Assembly: GCA_000688615.1 (NCBI GenBank)
Contig: JHVA01000001.1
Span: 2,604,001 to 2,668,000, forward strand
DNA: 64,000 nucleotides
DNA from: Acidobacteriaceae bacterium KBS 146
GTDB taxonomy: Bacteria > Acidobacteriota > Terriglobia > Terriglobales > Acidobacteriaceae
Reading direction: 5' to 3'
The notes beneath the pieces were generated by a model. It was not told the origin of the DNA, made no database searches, and saw only the letters and a list, made by a program, of their open reading frames with translations. Position 1 is the stretch's first letter, and every line of letters starts with the position of its first letter. A program made the position numbers and the translations under genes. Shown here piece by piece: positions 7,476-16,525 of the stretch.

Positions 7476-9506
7476 ATGCAAACCATGACATCCAGGCGAG
7501 ATCTGCTAAAGGCTGCGCTCGGCACAGCTGCCATCATGGCCACACCGGATTCTCTGGCAGGTGCGCTCAGCCCTGCAATTGAAAAGGCCGCGCCAGGAGA
7601 TCTGGCCGCTTCCGCATTTCGCCAGCTCCGTCTGGGTGAGGTGCGGCCCGCAGGCTGGCTTCTGAGACAGCTTCGGATTCAGGCCGACGGCATGGGTGGA
7701 CATCTCGACGAGTTCTGGCCCGACGTCGGTCCCAACAGCGGTTGGCTGGGCGGCACCGGCGAAAGCTGGGAGCGTGGTCCATACTTTGTCGATGGGCTGT
7801 TGCCCTTGGCGTGGATGCTCGATGACGACGTATTGAAGGCCAAAGCGATGCGCTTTGTGGAGTGGACGCTCACGCACCAGTCGCCGGATGGCATGATCGG
7901 CCCCGCAAGCAATGATGACTGGTGGCCACGCATGGTGATGCTCAAGGTCCTGATGCAGTACCACGGGGCGACAAGCGATCCTCGAGTCCTCCCCGTCATG
8001 ACCCGTTACTTTCACCATCAGTTGCAGACACTTCCGTCGCGTCCGCTGCGAGACTGGGGCAAGTATCGCTGGCAGGACGAAGCGCTCGTTGTGGCCTGGC
8101 TCTATGAGAAGACTGCCGACGACAAACTGCTCGCGCTGGCAAACCTGCTCCAGCAGCAGGGCTTCGACTGGGTAGCCAACTACGCCAACTTCAAGTTCAC
8201 CGGGCCAACCAGTCGCGCTGTCTTGAGCAAGACGGCAATCGGCGGCAACAAAGACGAGGGCATGCAAACCCATGGCGTGAATAACGGCATGGGGCTGAAG
8301 ACAGCAGCGGTGCGATACCGCTTCAACCGCAGCGAAGAGGAACATGCCAACTTCGCGCAGGGAATAGCGACGCTGGACCGCTATCACGGCATGCCCAACG
8401 GCATATTCTCGTGCGACGAACATCTGGCGGGATTGGACCCAAATCACGGCACAGAGCTCTGCACCGTCGTCGAGACCATGTTCTCCATGGAAGTCGCGTT
8501 AGCGACCTTTGGCGATCCAAAGATTGCAGACCGCATCGAAAAGATCGCTTTCAACGCGCTGCCGGGCACCTTTACCGACGATATGTGGGCCCATCAGTAC
8601 GACCAGCAGCCGAACCAGGTCCAGTCGAGTCTCAACTCAAAACCCTGGACGACGAACGGACCGGAGTCGAACCTCTATGGGCTCGAACCCAACTTCGGTT
8701 GCTGCACCGCCAACTTCCACCAGGGATGGCCGAAGTTCACCGCGAGCCTCTGGATGAGCACGCACGACGGCGGTCTGGTGGCCACGATGTACGCGCCCTG
8801 CGAGGTGAAGACGAAGCTCCAGGGCGTCAACCTGCATCTCCGCGAAGAGACCGACTATCCCTTCCGCGGCACAATCCGCATCACTGTCTCCCCAGAGAAG
8901 ACGCTACGCTTTCCGATGCTCCTGCGCATTCCCGCCTGGGCAAAAACAGCCGCCGTGCATGTGAATGGAACACTCACGGAGGCGACTGCAGCTCCCGGCA
9001 CCTTCATGCGCCTCGAACGCAGCTGGGCAGCGGGCGACAACGTTGAGATCCGCTTCCCACTCGAGCCGACAATCTCACGCTCGTTTCAGAGGTCGGTGGT
9101 CGTAGAGCGCGGACCGCTGGTGTTTTCTCTCAGTCCCGGCGAAAGCTGGGTCAAGCTCCGTGACCGCGGCCTGACGGCAGACTGGCAGGTCTTTCCTACT
9201 CGGCCATGGAACTACGCGTTGGCCGTGGATGAAGTCTCTGGAGCAAAACTCAAAGTGGTGGAGCGCCCCGTTCCCGCGCGGCCATTTGCCGCCGAAGCTG
9301 CCGCGGTCGCAATAGAGATTCGCGGCCGCCGTCTTCCATCGTGGCGCTCTGAGGACGGCGTCGCCGATCCCCTTCCGCCAAGCCCCGTAACCAGCGCAGA
9401 GACCGAGGAGGTGCTCGCCCTCGTTCCCTATGCTGGAGCGAAACTACGGGTCACGGCGTTTCCGCAGCTGGCTCCGGACCCCAAACAATCTTCCGGCACG
9501 TCGTGA
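7476..9506 (+). CDS. GH127-like beta-L-arabinofuranosidase (DUF1680 family), Tat-exported
   Basis: A 676-residue glycoside hydrolase that would release terminal beta-L-arabinofuranose. The N-terminus has a twin-arginine signal (SRRDLLKAALGTAAIMA). The GH127 metal site is recognisable: TELCTVVET supplies the Glu-x-Cys pair and GCCTANFHQGWPKF supplies the Cys-Cys pair; in the characterised enzyme these coordinate zinc, one Cys being the nucleophile. An (alpha/alpha)6 barrel is followed by C-terminal beta domains (RIPAWAKTAAVHVNG onward). Two ATGs (7476 and 7485) share a GGAG-containing upstream region; I used the first. The GH32 gene follows 111 bp downstream on the same strand. Confidence 0.88.
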   Translation: MQTMTSRRDLLKAALGTAAIMATPDSLAGALSPAIEKAAPGDLAASAFRQLRLGEVRPAGWLLRQLRIQADGMGGHLDEFWPDVGPNSGWLGGTGESWERGPYFVDGLLPLAWMLDDDVLKAKAMRFVEWTLTHQSPDGMIGPASNDDWWPRMVMLKVLMQYHGATSDPRVLPVMTRYFHHQLQTLPSRPLRDWGKYRWQDEALVVAWLYEKTADDKLLALANLLQQQGFDWVANYANFKFTGPTSRAVLSKTAIGGNKDEGMQTHGVNNGMGLKTAAVRYRFNRSEEEHANFAQGIATLDRYHGMPNGIFSCDEHLAGLDPNHGTELCTVVETMFSMEVALATFGDPKIADRIEKIAFNALPGTFTDDMWAHQYDQQPNQVQSSLNSKPWTTNGPESNLYGLEPNFGCCTANFHQGWPKFTASLWMSTHDGGLVATMYAPCEVKTKLQGVNLHLREETDYPFRGTIRITVSPEKTLRFPMLLRIPAWAKTAAVHVNGTLTEATAAPGTFMRLERSWAAGDNVEIRFPLEPTISRSFQRSVVVERGPLVFSLSPGESWVKLRDRGLTADWQVFPTRPWNYALAVDEVSGAKLKVVERPVPARPFAAEAAAVAIEIRGRRLPSWRSEDGVADPLPPSPVTSAETEEVLALVPYAGAKLRVTAFPQLAPDPKQSSGTS

Positions 9507-9617
9507 CGAAAAAAGCTGAAGAGCGCTTTGCAGGAAGTCTGACCACCACCAGATTCCTCGATCGCTTGATGCAACATGATTCCCTCAAGCGTGTAATAAG
9601 TCGCTAGGATATTGGCC

Positions 9618-11114
9618 ATGAGTAAGAGCCGTCGCGAGTTCCTTCGAAGTATGGCCGGCGCAGCAACGTTCGTCAGCGTTGCTGCCAATGCAGAAGCAGC
9701 GACTTCTGACACCCCCTCGCCTGTCTCCCTGTCACAGGATCCGCTTCGTCCTCAATACCATCTGCTTCCTGCAAAGAACTGGATGAACGACCCCAATGGC
9801 CCTATCTTTTGGAAGGGCAAGTACCACATGTTTTTTCAGTACAACCCCAACGATGCCATCTGGGGAGACATGCACTGGAATCATGCCGTCAGTGACGACA
9901 TGATTCATTGGAGGCACATGCCAGTGGCGATAGCTCCTACGCCCGGAGGGCCCGATCAGGAGGGAGTCTTCAGCGGAACTGCCTTTGTTCAGGATGGCAA
10001 GGTAGGCATGATGTACACCGGCGTTAAAAAATCCTCTCTCCAGGACGCAACCATCAAGGATTCCTCGCTGCGCGAAACCCAATGCATCGCCATGGCCAAT
10101 GACGATGACCTATCAAGCTTCACAAAGCTTCCTCAACCCGTCATCGCTGCTCCTCCCGCGGGACTCCATGTAAACGGCTTTCGCGATCCCTCGCCCTGGC
10201 GACAGGACGATTGGTGGTACACCCCCATCGCCTGTGGCTTTCCCGATGTTGGTGGATCCATCCTCCTCTATCGTTCCAAAGACCTCCGCTCGTGGGAGTT
10301 CGTAAAGATCTTCGCGCAACGGCAGCCGTCTTTTGAGGCCTACATGCCCTGGGATGTATGGGAGTGCCCCGAGTTCTTCGCCCTTGGCGACAGGCACGTG
10401 CTCCTGTTCTCCACCATGGGAAAGGCGTTCTGGCAGTCCGGGCACTTCGATACGAAGCGCCTGACCTTCAGCCCTGAACGTATGGGCATTCTGGACTACG
10501 GCAGTTACTACGCTCCCAAAACGCAGCTCGACGCCAAAGGGAATCGCATCCTCTGGGGATGGATACAGGAGTCGCGGCCTGCGTCCGAACACAAAGCGGC
10601 TGGATGGGCGGGAATGATGTCGCTTCCGCGAGTCCTGTCGATGGCTGCTGATGGAACACTGCGCTACAAAGTAGCTGACGCCGCGCAAACACTGCGCAGC
10701 AATCAACAGCAGTTGACCGGGCAAGCAGGCAAAACAATCACAATCACAAGCTGTTGCGGTGAAGCGATCTATCGCGCAACCCGTCAGCCCACGCTGTTCA
10801 AGCTCGTCATCGAAGGCGACCGCTCCAAAGAGACATGGATGCAGATCGAATTCGATCCCGCCTCCTCTGATCTGATCTCGATCGATGCGAGGCCGTTGAA
10901 GCTCTCAAGAAACAACGGTGAACCCATTGAGATCCGTCTCCACATCGACGGGTCCGTAATCGAGCTGATCGTGAATGAGCGAATCGCCTGGACAAGGCGC
11001 TTCTACTATAAAGGCCCTGCCCAGAACGCCACGCTACGGTGGGAAGGAGATGACTCCCTGGACTCCGTCACCTTCTGGCCGTTGAAGCCGATCTCTGCGA
11101 ATCGCCTAACCTGA
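9618..11114 (+). CDS. GH32 fructan hydrolase (levanase/inulinase/invertase type), Tat-exported
   Basis: A 498-residue protein hydrolysing beta-fructosyl linkages. ATG at 9618 is preferred over the TTG at 9612 because AGGAT sits seven bases before it and the Tat signal SRREFLRSMAGA then begins at residue 4. GH32 motifs are complete: the nucleophile block WMNDPNG (Asp58), the transition-state block FRDP (NGFRDPSPW) and the acid/base block WECPEF. The five-blade propeller is followed by a short C-terminal beta-sandwich ending in TLRWEGDDSLDSVTFWPL. With the preceding GH127-like gene it suggests secretion of enzymes for plant storage and cell-wall furanosides. Exo- versus endo-action cannot be decided. 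Confidence 0.93.
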   Translation: MSKSRREFLRSMAGAATFVSVAANAEAATSDTPSPVSLSQDPLRPQYHLLPAKNWMNDPNGPIFWKGKYHMFFQYNPNDAIWGDMHWNHAVSDDMIHWRHMPVAIAPTPGGPDQEGVFSGTAFVQDGKVGMMYTGVKKSSLQDATIKDSSLRETQCIAMANDDDLSSFTKLPQPVIAAPPAGLHVNGFRDPSPWRQDDWWYTPIACGFPDVGGSILLYRSKDLRSWEFVKIFAQRQPSFEAYMPWDVWECPEFFALGDRHVLLFSTMGKAFWQSGHFDTKRLTFSPERMGILDYGSYYAPKTQLDAKGNRILWGWIQESRPASEHKAAGWAGMMSLPRVLSMAADGTLRYKVADAAQTLRSNQQQLTGQAGKTITITSCCGEAIYRATRQPTLFKLVIEGDRSKETWMQIEFDPASSDLISIDARPLKLSRNNGEPIEIRLHIDGSVIELIVNERIAWTRRFYYKGPAQNATLRWEGDDSLDSVTFWPLKPISANRLT

Positions 11115-11170
11115 ACCAGGCTAACAATGGGACTCTCCCGGCCCGATCGTTACTATCGTGGAGGACAAAA

Positions 11171-12043
11171 ATGCTGAGACGCGATTTCCTTGCCTTCAGT
11201 GGCGCCGCCTTCGTTCCGACGTTCCATTCAACGTCATCCTTCTTTCTGGAGACAATCATGCAGGATGCACACTCGGGCTTCGCCCCGGTCAATGGACTCA
11301 ACCTCTACTACGAGATCCACGGCGACGGCCAGCCGCTCGTCATGCTCCACGGCGGTGTTTCAGCCAGTGAAGCCTTCGGCCGGAATCTGACGGAGCTGGC
11401 AAAGACCAGAAAGGTCATCGTCCTGCATCTACAGGGGCACGGGCGCACCAAAGACATCGATCGTCCGCTCCGGTTTGAGCTCATGGCCGATGACGTCGCT
11501 GCGCTGATGGCCTTTCTGAAGATCGAGAAAGCAGATGTCCTGGGCTATTCGCTCGGCGGCGGCGTCGCGCTGCAAACAGCGATTCGCCATCCCGCTATCG
11601 TCAATCGTCTGATCGTCGTCTCGGCCGCCATGCAACGGTCTGGATCGTTTCCTGAGGTGCATGCAGCGTTCGATCAGATGACCGCGCACGCCCCGCAGAT
11701 CGCGCAAAACATTAAAGGCTCGCCGCTTGGCCAGCTCTATCCTGACGTCAACTGGGAGACCCTTCTCCGCAAGATCGCCGAGATGGAATCTCACGACTTC
11801 GACTGGTCCGAGCCGGTCAAAAAGCTCAAGTCTCCCACCATGCTCGTCTTTGCCGACGCTGACTCCGTTAGCCCCGAACACGTCGTTGCCTTCTACAGAG
11901 CACTTGGAGGCGGTCAACGCGACGCCGGCCTGGACGGTTCGCTGCGTTCCGCAGCCAGGCTTGGCATTGTGCCGGGCGCAACGCACTACAACATCCTGTC
12001 CACGACGGCAGTGGCGGACATGGCATCGCCTTTTCTCTCTTAG
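11171..12043 (+). CDS. Alpha/beta hydrolase
   Basis: A 290-residue alpha/beta-hydrolase fold protein. The oxyanion loop is LHGGVSAS, the nucleophile elbow is GYSLGGG, the acid lies in FADADSV and the histidine in PGATHYNIL, so the triad is complete. The first 29 residues begin MLRRDFLAFSGAAF, a weak Tat-like signal, with GGAGG six bases before the ATG. A second ATG at 11258 (MQDAHSGFAPVNGL) also has GGAG six bases upstream and would give a cytoplasmic 261-residue form. Substrate unknown. It is followed, convergently, by rpiA. Confidence 0.85.
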   Translation: MLRRDFLAFSGAAFVPTFHSTSSFFLETIMQDAHSGFAPVNGLNLYYEIHGDGQPLVMLHGGVSASEAFGRNLTELAKTRKVIVLHLQGHGRTKDIDRPLRFELMADDVAALMAFLKIEKADVLGYSLGGGVALQTAIRHPAIVNRLIVVSAAMQRSGSFPEVHAAFDQMTAHAPQIAQNIKGSPLGQLYPDVNWETLLRKIAEMESHDFDWSEPVKKLKSPTMLVFADADSVSPEHVVAFYRALGGGQRDAGLDGSLRSAARLGIVPGATHYNILSTTAVADMASPFLS

Positions 12044-12092
12044 GATCGCCGTATACCCGCAAATCTTCTGGAGGATGAGACCTTACGACCGG

Positions 12093-12803
12093 CTAAGTTG
12101 TGCGCTCCACAAGTCCGCCTTCCTCTGCAATCAGCGCCATCTTCGCCATCCCCAGAAACAGCCCATGTTCCACCACACCGACGATCGCATCCAGCTTTGC
12201 AGCCAACGCCCGAGGATCGTCGATCAACATTCCCGAGCAATCCAGAATCAGATTCCCCTCATCCGTGATGTATCGTGACCCATCCTGATTCGTCCGGATC
12301 GTCGGCGTAAAGCCAAGCTCGCGCAGCTCACGACTTACCAGAGGCTCCGCCATCTGGATGACTTCAACCGGCAGCGGAAACTTACCCAGCTTCTCTACCT
12401 GCTTCGAGCCGTCTGCAACAATCACAAATCGCTTCGACGCGCTGGCGACAATCTTCTCCCGCAGCAGCTTGCCTCCACCGCCTTTGATCAGGGCCAGTCC
12501 GGGCGCAACCTCGTCCGCGCCATCCACCGTCAGGTCCAGGCTGCTTACCTCATCAAAGTTCGTGAACGGAATTCCATAGCTCCGGCCGAGCTTCTCGCTG
12601 TCGTCCGAGCTCGCAATCGCGCGAATCTTCAGGCCCTGGCTCCGAACCTTCTCTCCCAGCAGCTTGATCCACAACGTAGCCGTCGAGCCCGATCCGAGCC
12701 CTACCGTCATTCCCGGCTCTACCAGTTCGAGAGCCCGCTCCGCTGCCTTCTGCTTCAAACGGGTCTGTTCGTCCTGCGCACTCTTCCCGGCCATTGCTTC
12801 CAT
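12093..12803 (-). CDS. rpiA: Ribose-5-phosphate isomerase A
   Basis: Interconverts ribose-5-phosphate and ribulose-5-phosphate in the pentose phosphate pathway; cytosolic. Family motifs are all present: GLGSGSTATLW (phosphate loop), the substrate-binding block TVDGADEV, the catalytic segment KGGGGKLLREK, and VEHGLFLGMAKMALI near the C-terminus. I start it at the ATG at 12803 because GGAGG lies eight bases upstream; a longer form from 12827 is possible but lacks such a site. The result is 236 residues, close to the usual 220-235. It is convergent with the alpha/beta hydrolase and divergent from the pyrophosphatase gene. Confidence 0.95.
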   Translation of the reverse strand: MEAMAGKSAQDEQTRLKQKAAERALELVEPGMTVGLGSGSTATLWIKLLGEKVRSQGLKIRAIASSDDSEKLGRSYGIPFTNFDEVSSLDLTVDGADEVAPGLALIKGGGGKLLREKIVASASKRFVIVADGSKQVEKLGKFPLPVEVIQMAEPLVSRELRELGFTPTIRTNQDGSRYITDEGNLILDCSGMLIDDPRALAAKLDAIVGVVEHGLFLGMAKMALIAEEGGLVERTT

Positions 12804-12941
12804 CACCTCTGCCTCCCATTCTTCCATCTCTGCCCGCCATGCGAAGGATCAAAGCTCAAATTTGTTCCACGCGCTTGTTCGCGCGAAGCAACGTCGAATC
12901 CCGGCAATGTCTCCTACCATGACAGGCCTCATGGAGTCTGC

Positions 12942-13484
12942 ATGAGTAAAACAAGCTCGCTTGCCGATCCGCAACAGCTATCGCCCCGCGCGAAGAAGGA
13001 CAATCTCCTTCAAGTCATCATCGAAACACCACGGGGAGCGCGCAACAAGTACTCCTTCGATCCTGACCAGAGGATCTTCTCGCTTAAAAAGGTCCTGCCC
13101 GCCGGCATGGTGTTTCCCTACGATTTTGGTTTTCTCCCCCGCACCCTCGCGGAAGATGGCGACCCGATCGACGTCCTCGTCCTGATGGACGAAGCGGCCT
13201 TTCCCGGCTGTCTGGTACAAGCGCGCCTCATCGGCGTCATGGAGGGCGAACAGATCGATGGCAAAAAGCGCATCCGAAATGATCGCCTGCTGGCCGTGGC
13301 TGAAACTACACATCTCTATGCCGACCTGCAGCATTACACCGATCTCCCCAGAAAATTCCTCAGGGAGATCGAGGAATTCTTCGTGAACTATCACCAGCTC
13401 GAAGGAAAGAAGTACAAACTTCTCGGCTGTAAAGGCCCCCGAACAGCCTCTACCCTCATCCGGAAGTCGCAGAACGCAGCCTGA
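12942..13484 (+). CDS. ppa: Inorganic pyrophosphatase, family I type
   Basis: A 180-residue protein hydrolysing pyrophosphate to phosphate in the cytosol. The family I signature DGDPID is present (Asp72, Asp74, Asp77) and is followed by VLVLMDEAAFPGC. Upstream residues FPYDFGFLPRTLAEDGDP match the substrate-binding wall of soluble pyrophosphatases. GGAG lies six bases before the ATG. The sequence is more divergent than the classical E. coli-type enzyme, for example in its Lys-rich C-terminus, so a specialised role is possible. It stands alone, divergent from rpiA. Confidence 0.88.
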   Translation: MSKTSSLADPQQLSPRAKKDNLLQVIIETPRGARNKYSFDPDQRIFSLKKVLPAGMVFPYDFGFLPRTLAEDGDPIDVLVLMDEAAFPGCLVQARLIGVMEGEQIDGKKRIRNDRLLAVAETTHLYADLQHYTDLPRKFLREIEEFFVNYHQLEGKKYKLLGCKGPRTASTLIRKSQNAA

Positions 13485-13894
13485 TGCTCCATCCAATCCC
13501 GTTTATAACGTTTGGATCCGCCGCTGTAACCCCCAGCCTGTACGAAATCCGGTCAAGTGAAAATTACCCTAAGTGCATACAAGCAATACGTTTTAATCTG
13601 CCGAACTCCCACCGGCAGGTTGTTATACTGATGATTAAGGGGAACGTCAGCGCGGGGAGCGGACTGGAACTCGCAACCTCCTCACAAATCCCTTATACCT
13701 AATGTTTTCAAGACTTTGCCTGTAAATCGCCTGTTTTGAAGACTTTGCGGTGGAAGTACCCATTTAACTAATTTATTTACAAGACTTTGCGCGAAATGGA
13801 CAGAGGGGTAGAGTCACGATACATGTCTCAGGTTTTCGTATGGTAGCCTCGTCCTAGGGGTGGCATCGCTGATCGGCAACCTCGAACCACGGCT
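13485..13894. other. Intergenic region with short repeats
   Basis: No gene is supported in these 410 bases. The right part carries three copies of AAGACTTTGC (see repeat at 13710-13790). A segment near 13655-13683 (GGGAGCGGACTGGAACTCGC) superficially resembles the reverse complement of a tRNA T-arm, but it does not fold properly. Promoter elements for the PAP2-Wzi gene were not obvious. Confidence 0.5.
13710..13790. repeat. Three direct copies of AAGACTTTGC
   Basis: Exact 10-mers at 13710-13719, 13739-13748 and 13781-13790 (offsets 29 and 42 bases). Each is preceded by a T- or A-rich tract (TGTTTTC, TGTTTTG, TATTTAC). The arrangement looks like degenerate tandem units of a larger intergenic repeat rather than a coding relic. 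Confidence 0.65.
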
Positions 13895-16519
13895 ATGGAT
13901 GTGACCCCTAAAAGCTTTTGGCTGCCGCTCTTATCCGCAGCATGCGTGCTTCTCTCCCCGCTGCAGTCTTGCCTTGCCCAGACCGCAACCCCGAACGCCT
14001 CGATCGGTACGGCCTCGTTGCCGGATGCGCCACAACCGCAAACGCAGCAAAAGCCCAGTCAAACACGGTTCGTTCCCACGAGTGGCGAACCTGAGGACAT
14101 CACGCTCGCTGGAACTCCAAAGCGCCTTCTCGAGGATCAGAAGGCCATCTGGACCAGCCCGATGCGACTCAAACCGAGCGATGGAATCTGGCTCGCTCCC
14201 CTCGGAGTGGCCACAGGACTCTTGATCGGAAGCGATCATCACACGATGACGCAGTCCATCGATCTGAACAAAGACTCGCAGGACAAGGCCAATACCCTCT
14301 CCAACGGAGCCCTCGTCGGCATCGGCGCCGTGCCCGCAACTGCCTACCTCTGGAGCCTCTTCAACCACGCCCCGCAGGCTCACGAAACCGGTCTGCTTGC
14401 CGGGGAGGCAGCTATTAATGGCTACGCCGTCAATGAGGCCTTGAAGCTGGTCTTCCGGCGCGAACGCCCCCCGCTCAACAATGCTCAGGGCAAATTCTTC
14501 CATTCAAGCTGGAACGATGGTTCCTTTCCGTCAAACCACTCCGTTCTGGCCTGGTCGATGGCCTCTGTCGTCGCATCAGAATATCCCGGCTGGCTGTCAC
14601 AGGTCGCAGTCTATGGACTGGCCTCGACCGTCAGCGTCAGCCGTGTTCTCTCTGAGCAGCATTTTCCATCAGATGTTCTGGTTGGAAGCGTCGCTGGCTG
14701 GCTGATCGGCCGCTACGTCTATCGCGCCCACCACAACTACACGCTGAATCCCTACGATCCACAGCCCGCGCTGCCACGCAACTATATCGCGCAAAATCCC
14801 GCCACCGGGCAGAGCTCCGCGCCTCTCCCAACACCTCCGCCGCCTCCGCAATACGCTCTTCCTCCAGACCCAATCCAACATCGCCCTCCGCCAGTCTTCG
14901 ACGCCGACCCCGACACCGTCGGTTCGACCAACGTCCCCATGGACAGCTGGATCTACCCTGCGCTGGAGCGACTGGCAGCCCTCGGCCTGATCCCGACCCA
15001 GAACATCGGCATCCGCCCCTGGACCCGGCAGGAATGTCTCCGCCAGCTGCGACAGGCTCAGGAACTTTCAGATAGGTTCAGCAACTCAAGCCCAGGCCTC
15101 GTGAAAGAAGCTCGGCGCCTGATGACCGATCTCGATCGTGAGCTCGCGGCCGAATCGAGCTCCAGAGAAGAACTCGCGCTCGAGTCCACTTATGCGCGAT
15201 ACGGAACAATCGCCGGCCCAGCCCTCAACGACAGCTTCCACTTCGGCCAAACCTGGTGGAACGACTTTGGCCGGCCACAAGGCCGAGGCTCCAACTTCAT
15301 CGCCGGCTTCTCTACTCGAGCTCATTACAGCCGCCTGTTCTTTTATGCCCGCGAGGAATATCAGCACGGTCCCGGTAATCCGGCTCAGACGCCTGAGCAA
15401 AATCAGCTCATCAATCAGCTGGATCGTATCCAGCCCGAGTTCAGTCCCCATATTCCTCTCATCCCGCAACAGTCCGCATACAATCGGCTGAGACCGCTTG
15501 AGCTCTACGCTGGCATGGCCTTCGCCGGCAATGCTCTCACCTTCGGAAAACAGGAACTCTACTGGGGTCCTACGACGATGGGTCCCCTTGCTTTTTCGAG
15601 CAACGCGGAGCCGACCTATAGCGCACGGTTCGTCTCAACCCGCCCGCATCCGCTACCCTTCGTTCCATCCTGGGGAACGTATCGGTTCGACATCGTCCTG
15701 GGCAAGCTCTCGGGCCATTCTTATCCGGCTCGTCCCTGGTACAACGGGCAGAAGATCTCCTTCAACTTCGGCGACAACCTTGAGCTCGCCTTCACTCGCT
15801 GGTCGGTCTTCTGGGGCGTAGGCCATCCCATCACGCTCCATAGCTTCAAAGACAATCTTTTCAGCTTCAACTCGACCGGCAGTTATGCAGGCAATGGAGC
15901 AGCGCCTTATGGCGACCGCCTGGACCCGGGCGATCGTAAGAGCAACTTCGACTTCCGCTACAGGCTCCCCTTCCTGCAGAAGATCGTCACGCTCTACGCC
16001 GATGCCTACTCTGACGACGATCCGAATCCCATCTCGGCACCCCGACGCGCTGTCTGGAACCCAGGTATTTACTTCGCGCGCCTCCCCTGGCTGCCGCACA
16101 TGGACCTACGCGTCGAGGCTGTCAGTTCGCAGGGACTGGCTAGGGATTTTGGAGGACAACACTTCTTCCAGAACAATCAGTACCTGGATAGCAATACGAA
16201 CAAAGGATTCCTGCTCGGCAATGCGATTGGGCGTGATGGCCGCGCGATTGAAGGACGAACCGGCTACTGGTTTTCCAGCCGAACCAGAGTGGAAGGTGGC
16301 TACAGGCAGAATAAGGTCAGCCGTCTCTTCTTGCCCGGTGGCGGCACGATCACGGATGGATTTATCAACGGATCCTATGCCATTAACCGCCACTGGAGCG
16401 CGCAGCTGTTTACTCAGTACGAGCGCTTCCTCATCCCTTCTTACATGTCAGGATCCCAGCACAACACCAGCGGATGGTTTCAATTGACCTGGACGCCAGA
16501 TCTCGCGATTCGTCGCTAG
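13895..16519 (+). CDS. PAP2 phosphatase fused to capsule-assembly Wzi-like beta-barrel
   Basis: An 874-residue envelope protein. Residues 1-29 are a signal peptide ending in CLAQ. Residues about 95-280 form a PAP2 phosphatase with a complete active site: KX6RP (Lys184, Arg191-Pro192), PSNH (212-215) and SRX5HX3D (Ser249, Arg250, His256, Asp260). A Pro-rich linker (about 285-335) leads to a Wzi-like outer-membrane domain (about 340-874) with FIAGFSTRAHYSRLFFY and many aromatic-rich beta strands. PAP2 enzymes can dephosphorylate undecaprenyl pyrophosphate; Wzi binds and anchors capsular polysaccharide. The fusion at the edge of the polysaccharide locus suggests a surface-glycan role. No strong ribosome-binding site is seen. 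Confidence 0.87.
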   Translation: MDVTPKSFWLPLLSAACVLLSPLQSCLAQTATPNASIGTASLPDAPQPQTQQKPSQTRFVPTSGEPEDITLAGTPKRLLEDQKAIWTSPMRLKPSDGIWLAPLGVATGLLIGSDHHTMTQSIDLNKDSQDKANTLSNGALVGIGAVPATAYLWSLFNHAPQAHETGLLAGEAAINGYAVNEALKLVFRRERPPLNNAQGKFFHSSWNDGSFPSNHSVLAWSMASVVASEYPGWLSQVAVYGLASTVSVSRVLSEQHFPSDVLVGSVAGWLIGRYVYRAHHNYTLNPYDPQPALPRNYIAQNPATGQSSAPLPTPPPPPQYALPPDPIQHRPPPVFDADPDTVGSTNVPMDSWIYPALERLAALGLIPTQNIGIRPWTRQECLRQLRQAQELSDRFSNSSPGLVKEARRLMTDLDRELAAESSSREELALESTYARYGTIAGPALNDSFHFGQTWWNDFGRPQGRGSNFIAGFSTRAHYSRLFFYAREEYQHGPGNPAQTPEQNQLINQLDRIQPEFSPHIPLIPQQSAYNRLRPLELYAGMAFAGNALTFGKQELYWGPTTMGPLAFSSNAEPTYSARFVSTRPHPLPFVPSWGTYRFDIVLGKLSGHSYPARPWYNGQKISFNFGDNLELAFTRWSVFWGVGHPITLHSFKDNLFSFNSTGSYAGNGAAPYGDRLDPGDRKSNFDFRYRLPFLQKIVTLYADAYSDDDPNPISAPRRAVWNPGIYFARLPWLPHMDLRVEAVSSQGLARDFGGQHFFQNNQYLDSNTNKGFLLGNAIGRDGRAIEGRTGYWFSSRTRVEGGYRQNKVSRLFLPGGGTITDGFINGSYAINRHWSAQLFTQYERFLIPSYMSGSQHNTSGWFQLTWTPDLAIRR

Positions 16520-16525
16520 CTAGCG
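16514..16525. other. Palindrome CGCTAGCTAGCG containing both stop codons of convergent genes
   Basis: The PAP2-Wzi gene ends CGC-TAG at 16514-16519 and the glycosyltransferase on the other strand ends CGC-TAG at 16525-16520. The two stop codons abut with no gap and form a perfect 12-bp palindrome. There is no space for a conventional terminator between them. Confidence 0.8.

Noticed and set aside
7506..8447. A 313-codon minus-strand open frame
   Set aside because: Antisense to the GH127-like gene, with no motif.
13655..13695. Resemblance to the reverse complement of a tRNA 3' half
   Set aside because: The bases look like a T-arm region, but the five-base stem and the acceptor pairing do not form.
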